Assembly (NCBI GenBank): GCA_001969505.1
Contig: LSSK01000241.1
Coordinates: 1 to 34,199 of the forward strand
Direction: 5' to 3'
Length of the DNA: 34,199 bases
Origin: Zancudomyces culisetae
Lineage: Eukaryota; Kickxellomycota; Harpellomycetes; Harpellales; Legeriomycetaceae
Below are positions 29,592 through 34,199 of the stretch, one piece after another. The notes beneath the pieces are model-generated. The model made no database searches. It had not been told where the DNA came from and saw only the letters and a list, made by a program, of their open reading frames with translations. Position 1 is the first letter of the stretch; each line of letters opens with the position of its first letter. Both the position numbers and the translations under genes were made by a program.

Positions 29592-32500
29592 TTAGATTGC
29601 TACATTTTGAAAAAGCACAATTAGATTTTTGTCTATTAGATTGTTTGCAACTTTCATTATCGATTCCCTGTGTGCACTTACGTCAGCGCCATACTTTATC
29701 AGCAAATTGACTATCTCCACATTTTTGTGATCAATCGCCTCTTTCAATACATAGTCCCTTTTTACTACAAAGGTTGGGTTTCTTTCCAGCAGTAGTTTCA
29801 ACATTTCTAAATTATTGTTTTAGCAAGCCTGGATCACTCCACTTTTATATCCTTTTTCTATTTTTTCTCCCTTTTCATATAACAGTTTTAAAATCCCCAT
29901 GTAGTTACTCTTGTAAGCCTGGAAAACATAGTTTCTAGTACTGTTTTTTATATGTGTAGTATCCTTCAAAAGCAATTTAACTGCTACCTTGTCTTTTCTA
30001 TAGCACATTGAAGTAAGTATGAATCACTGCCAATTCCAGGACAGCAATTCAACATCAATTCCAGCGTTTCAATATCATCTGGATCAAAATAGCTTGTAAT
30101 CTCGTACGATTCTCTTTTCACTTTTGTACCATGCCGTAGCAAAAGCCAAACTATTTCAGTATTTTTTGTTTTGAGTGCTGTTTCTAGGAGACAATTATTA
30201 ATTTTAACACTTAGTCCATTTTTCAAATACACCTCAACCACATCAATGTTTACCAATTGTACGGCATAACTAAGAGTTTTATAATTATAATCGAGATCAA
30301 TTCTATAAGTTAGCAGTAATTTTAATATTTCAGTATTGTCTACTGCAACTTCTGCCTTTTTCCCATCCAACAGATTGCCATTCTCGATGGGCTTGCCGCT
30401 ATCAAGCAGAGTTTTGACAAGTTTGTATTTTTCTGGATAGGCAGTGATTTTATGGCTCCAAAATAGACAATTTTGTGACTCCTCTCTTCCTCTCGAACCT
30501 GAGCTATACCCTTTTTTCAATATTTCAAAACTACTATAATATTGAAAAATCATTTTTACAAGCTCAATATCTCCAATTAAGTATGCCCGTTCTAATTAGT
30601 CAAGACAAACATATTCTATCACAGTATTGTTAATCAAAAGATATTCTAATGTCCTCTTATGACCCAATCTACACAAAACTCTGATTCCATTTCATTCAGG
30701 TTCACTGAAATCAACACCATATTCTACATAAAAATTTAACCATACCAAAGTCCCCCAGTAAACACGTCATGTTGATACAAGGATATTCAAGAATCTTGGG
30801 TACAACACCACTATTCTTCATTCAGTGTTTCAAAACTTTAACTTTATTTGATTTTATCGCCTCTTTAAATCCATCAGATTCATCTTTTAATTTTCATCTA
30901 TACTTATAAAGTAATATATCCAGCCAATATCACCTGCTTATATGCAGTTTTAAGATCAAACCGTCGGCTCAATTGATATTCATTTCATGCTCAATCAGCA
31001 TTTTTAGAACCGCATAATTCCAATTTTATCAGCTCATAATGCCTATCATTCAAAACTATTACATCGTTTTTGTATTCGTTTGTACTAGTTTCATCATATC
31101 CAGTGTCATTAGATGTGCTTTGCAATTCATTTTCAACAATGTATTCGATGATTTTGATCAATTTATTACACGAGTCTTTTATGATTTTATCGATACTAGA
31201 GTCATTTGAAGGGTTTCCAAAATACAATGCACATGCATTTGCGATATCTTTTTTTTTGAGTTAATAATCGCCGCTAATTTTTCGAATAAATCACTATGCT
31301 CCAAAAAACCTTCATTTCCAACAGTGTAGCCAAAGAAACGTTGATTAAAAAATTTGTTTGCTTCAATAAGGCATAACATAGTTCTACTAAATTTCAGCCC
31401 TGTCCCAACTTTGACTCTCGCTTTTAATTTTTTTAATTTAACCTTACATTTATCTATATCTATATCTTCATCTTCATCTATAGCTGGGAACTTTAAAAAT
31501 TGTTCCGCTATTTTATAATTATATATGCTGCGCAGATTTGCAATAATATGTCTATCCGCTGTCCCAACCGAAGCACCAATTTTCAATAACATCTGTAGCG
31601 TACCCATATCTCTATTTCCGATTGCAATAATTGTTTCCTTAAACTCAGATGATTTTAAATCCGCTCCAGCTTCGATGAGTAGTTTGATATTTCTGATATC
31701 TCCACTTTGCACTGCCTCCACTAGACAGGAAATACTCACAATGTTTGGATATTTGCTGATATTATCTTGTAGAATTTTGTGATCCTTGTTCTTTATTGCA
31801 GCTTTCAATGCATTTTCATCAAGTGCCTCCTCCAGTTTATTACTGTTTTTTAAAAAAAATGTTAGGAGATCGACATTACCATACACGCATGCCGTTTTAA
31901 TTATATTTTTGTAGTTTAATTCGCCCTGAAAAAAGTATTTCATCACCATCATCATCCTATTGTAATGTACTGCTGCATCATACAATATTTGACAACTTGT
32001 GATATCAGGATAGTTATCTTCAAGGAATTTTATCAATTCGTTCTTATCAAAATAAATTGAGTAGTATGAGCATGCCAAATACGCCAATAGTTTTATTCTA
32101 GTTTTATACCCATATCTTTCAATAAAATCGGTTGGAATCCTTGAAGTTAACACACCACATTTTCTTTTATGTGAATCCAATTCCTCAAAATAATTTTTTT
32201 TTTTGATCTTTGACTCTAAAATCCGTTTGAGCAATTCAAAGTTTTTCAAGCGACAGCATTCACTTACACAACACAAAAATAGTATACAATCGTCCTGCTA
32301 TCAATAAATTATTTAGGAATCACAATTTTGCTATTGCAGCCATCTATAAACGCTTCAAAATTCTTGTTTTCAAACTCTGTGACCATATCGAAACTTTATT
32401 TGTACAGCTCCTGTGATGAATAAATCCACCTTATAGTCATTAGCGGCCTTAAATAAAGGAATTTGAATATTTTGATGCCTGTGAGTTTGCTCCGTGATTC

Positions 32501-32962
32501 GTTATCTTCTGAAAGTAATTTTTCAATATCAACATATAGGTACTCACCCTCATTCATAAATAAAGTACCCATGTATACAACTGCTGAAGTGTTTCTGTTG
32601 ATCACTACATACATTTTAAACGGTTTGTTCAGTACGTTTCTCCACTTATACTTGAATACCATATCTAGAGCCATTTCGTAGTCTAGGTTCTTGATGTTTC
32701 TAAATACCAGTCTTCCAACGGTTTCATTCATGTTTATTCTGGTATAGCTCTCAAATATTCTTATTAAATCAGACTTAAAACTATCTTTTGTATTGGATAG
32801 AACATATCTAAGTATATAATTGCTAATGGTATTTACTTGTTGCGAGGCATAATACATATTTCTGCTCACGAGCGATAGTTGAGAGTTCTGAGCAAGTACA
32901 AATATGGTTGAAGGTATACTTGCTGGAAGTTTTTTGAAAGCACTGCTACTGTTTTTTTTCAT
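29592..32962 (-). pseudogene. Decayed F-box-like/ankyrin-repeat gene
   Basis: The reading starts at ATG 32962 and continues in pieces to 29592. Piece 1 (32962-32396, 188 codons) has an F-box-like start (LPASIPSTIFVLAQNSQLSL then VSRNMYYAS), related to the intact gene at 2769-4850. Piece 2 (about 32276-31179) and piece 3 (31227-30991) hold ankyrin-like repeats such as LVEAVQSGDIRNIKLLIEAG. Piece 4 (30553-29984) and pieces 5 and 6 (30008-29820, 29804-29592) continue ankyrin repeats (AIDHKNVEIVNLLIKYGADV). Breaks seen: stop at 32396 with a frame change, a TAA near 32310, a frame change near 32280, a frame change at a T9 run near 31250, another near 31010, a TGA at 30969-30971, several breaks in 30554-30960, a frame change near 30000, and a TAA at 29820. 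Ten or so lesions make sequencing error alone unlikely. An alternative is two adjacent damaged genes. Confidence 0.8.
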
Positions 32963-34199
32963 TATGTTCTGAATAGAATTTATTTACTCTTGTTTTCAAG
33001 CTTAGATGATAAGATACTGTACGAAAATAATTCAAGCTGGACTGATAGATACTAGAATAGAGAAAATGTATTGGATTATTAATATTATTTTAGTTTTGTG
33101 ATGAGTTTTTTCACCACCATCTGTTGAAATTATTTACTATGTATATATTCTAAAACTGCCGAACTTCCGATAATTGAATATTTTAAGGATATTTTTCCAT
33201 TCAAAAAACTCCAATATCTCCAAAAGTAGCTAAGCTATATTTCGTGATAGTTGTTTTGTCAATATTCTTTGTTTATATCTCTACAAATATTGTAGAATAC
33301 TTCACATAAAGTTCAGAATACTCGAGCTATAAAAAAACAAAGTATAAAGTTCAAACTAACTAAAATGAAAATGAAAAAGCATCCTAATATTGCTTTTTAA
33401 TTTTCGGTTATATTTCTAGCTATTTTGGACTATTCCACAATCTGACATATCTAAGATCAAGTAAACCTTAATTTATAAGACCCGATCTAGTATTAAAAAC
33501 ATCAGTTGAATTTTTTTCTGTATATTTCAAGCAAATTCACTTATAGTTTATTTGAAAGCTGTTTAAGAATATTGTGTATATTGTATCAATTTCAGTATTA
33601 GAAGGCCCCAGTTATCTATAGCATATAATTCTTAAATATTCACTTTTTGTTCTCTTCATTCCACAATGAACATTCTATACTATTCATTCAAAAAATTTGA
33701 CTACATCTATCTATCAGTTTTAAAATTTATTTAAAACTTCAGCAAATTTTATCTGATACTAGTTAGTAGCACCAGGTTTTTAATCAGCAATTAAACATTT
33801 ATATGTTAATCTTAGGTACATTATGATTCACTTATCCAGATGCAATTATTTTTTACCAATCTATACATAAATCGAAAATTTTTTCCTAGACAAAGATTGT
33901 TATCGAACCTATTGGAATTAATTTGGTAGTAGTTATATAAATATAAAGCGTTTTAATTCAGAAACTTTATACAGAATGTTGTATTTAATGACAGACATTA
34001 CAATATAATTCTTATAACTGAATTTAAACCGAATATAAATTGATGTTTCCTGCTTTTTGTTAAATCTTTACCACAGTTTGAGCTAGACATGGGTGGGAGT
34101 TGAGTGGGAATTGAGTGGAACATACTTGTCTCTGAATATTCGATAATAATAATAAGTTACATTCTATTCAACTAAACATATTTAAAAGTTAATTAGTAC
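32963..34199. other. Terminal AT-rich region without supported features
   Basis: It begins with the former promoter of the decayed ankyrin gene. The rest is AT-rich, without an open frame over about 60 codons, tandem repeat or RNA gene that I can recognise. Confidence 0.6.

Noticed and set aside
1-34199. CRISPR array, rRNA, transposase or reverse transcriptase
   Set aside because: No spaced identical repeats, no rRNA-like conserved sequence and no transposase or reverse transcriptase motif were seen on either strand.

Overview
The window is AT-rich nuclear DNA of a eukaryote with short spliceosomal introns (73-216 nt, nearly all GT-AG, with acceptors usually ending in -TAG). The gene set points to a fungus: Lem3/Cdc50 flippase subunit, Scd6/Lsm14, Mak10/NAA35, Bfr2/AATF, Npa3/GPN1, eIF3l, a CHERP-type SURP/CID/G-patch protein, and a microsomal P450. 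Keeping eIF3l and a CHERP-like protein, together with a high AT content and abundant simple repeats, suggests an early-diverging lineage rather than a budding yeast. This placement is inference; a dictyostelid-like protist is less likely but not excluded.

Layout. Bases 1-2768 hold no gene I can support firmly. An intact F-box-like/ankyrin gene lies at 2769-4850 (-). The central block, about 5600-26040, is dense with housekeeping genes: CDC50/LEM3 (-), LSM14/SCD6 (+), NAA35/MAK10 (+, with a 504-N assembly gap inside a CAAAAT repeat), a two-KH RNA-binding protein (-), AATF/BFR2 (-), GPN1/NPA3 (+), eIF3l (+) and the CHERP-like gene (+). A P450 (-) follows at 26637-28313. Bases 29592-32962 (-) carry a second F-box/ankyrin gene broken by many stops and frame changes, a decayed relative of the one at the other end. 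The last 1.2 kb looks empty.

Several gene models required joining exons by hand. I found short first exons for CDC50 (40 nt) and AATF (55 nt), three exons for LSM14 and for the KH gene, seven for GPN1 (including a probable GC-AG intron) and four for the CHERP-like gene. In every case the total coding length is a multiple of three and the junctions restore family motifs.

Functionally the block is mostly RNA biology: mRNA decapping and translational repression (LSM14), translation initiation (eIF3l), 40S ribosome assembly (AATF), RNA polymerase II assembly and import (GPN1) and splicing (CHERP-like, KH protein). It also has NatC N-terminal acetylation (NAA35) and lipid flipping (CDC50). These genes are not an operon and share no single pathway.

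I found no clear new molecular system. The observations most worth following are the intact/decayed pair of F-box-ankyrin paralogues flanking the conserved block, a switch in synonymous base use part-way along two genes, the same hexanucleotide repeat read in two frames in two genes, the GC-AG intron, and recurring A8Tn junctions in upstream regions.
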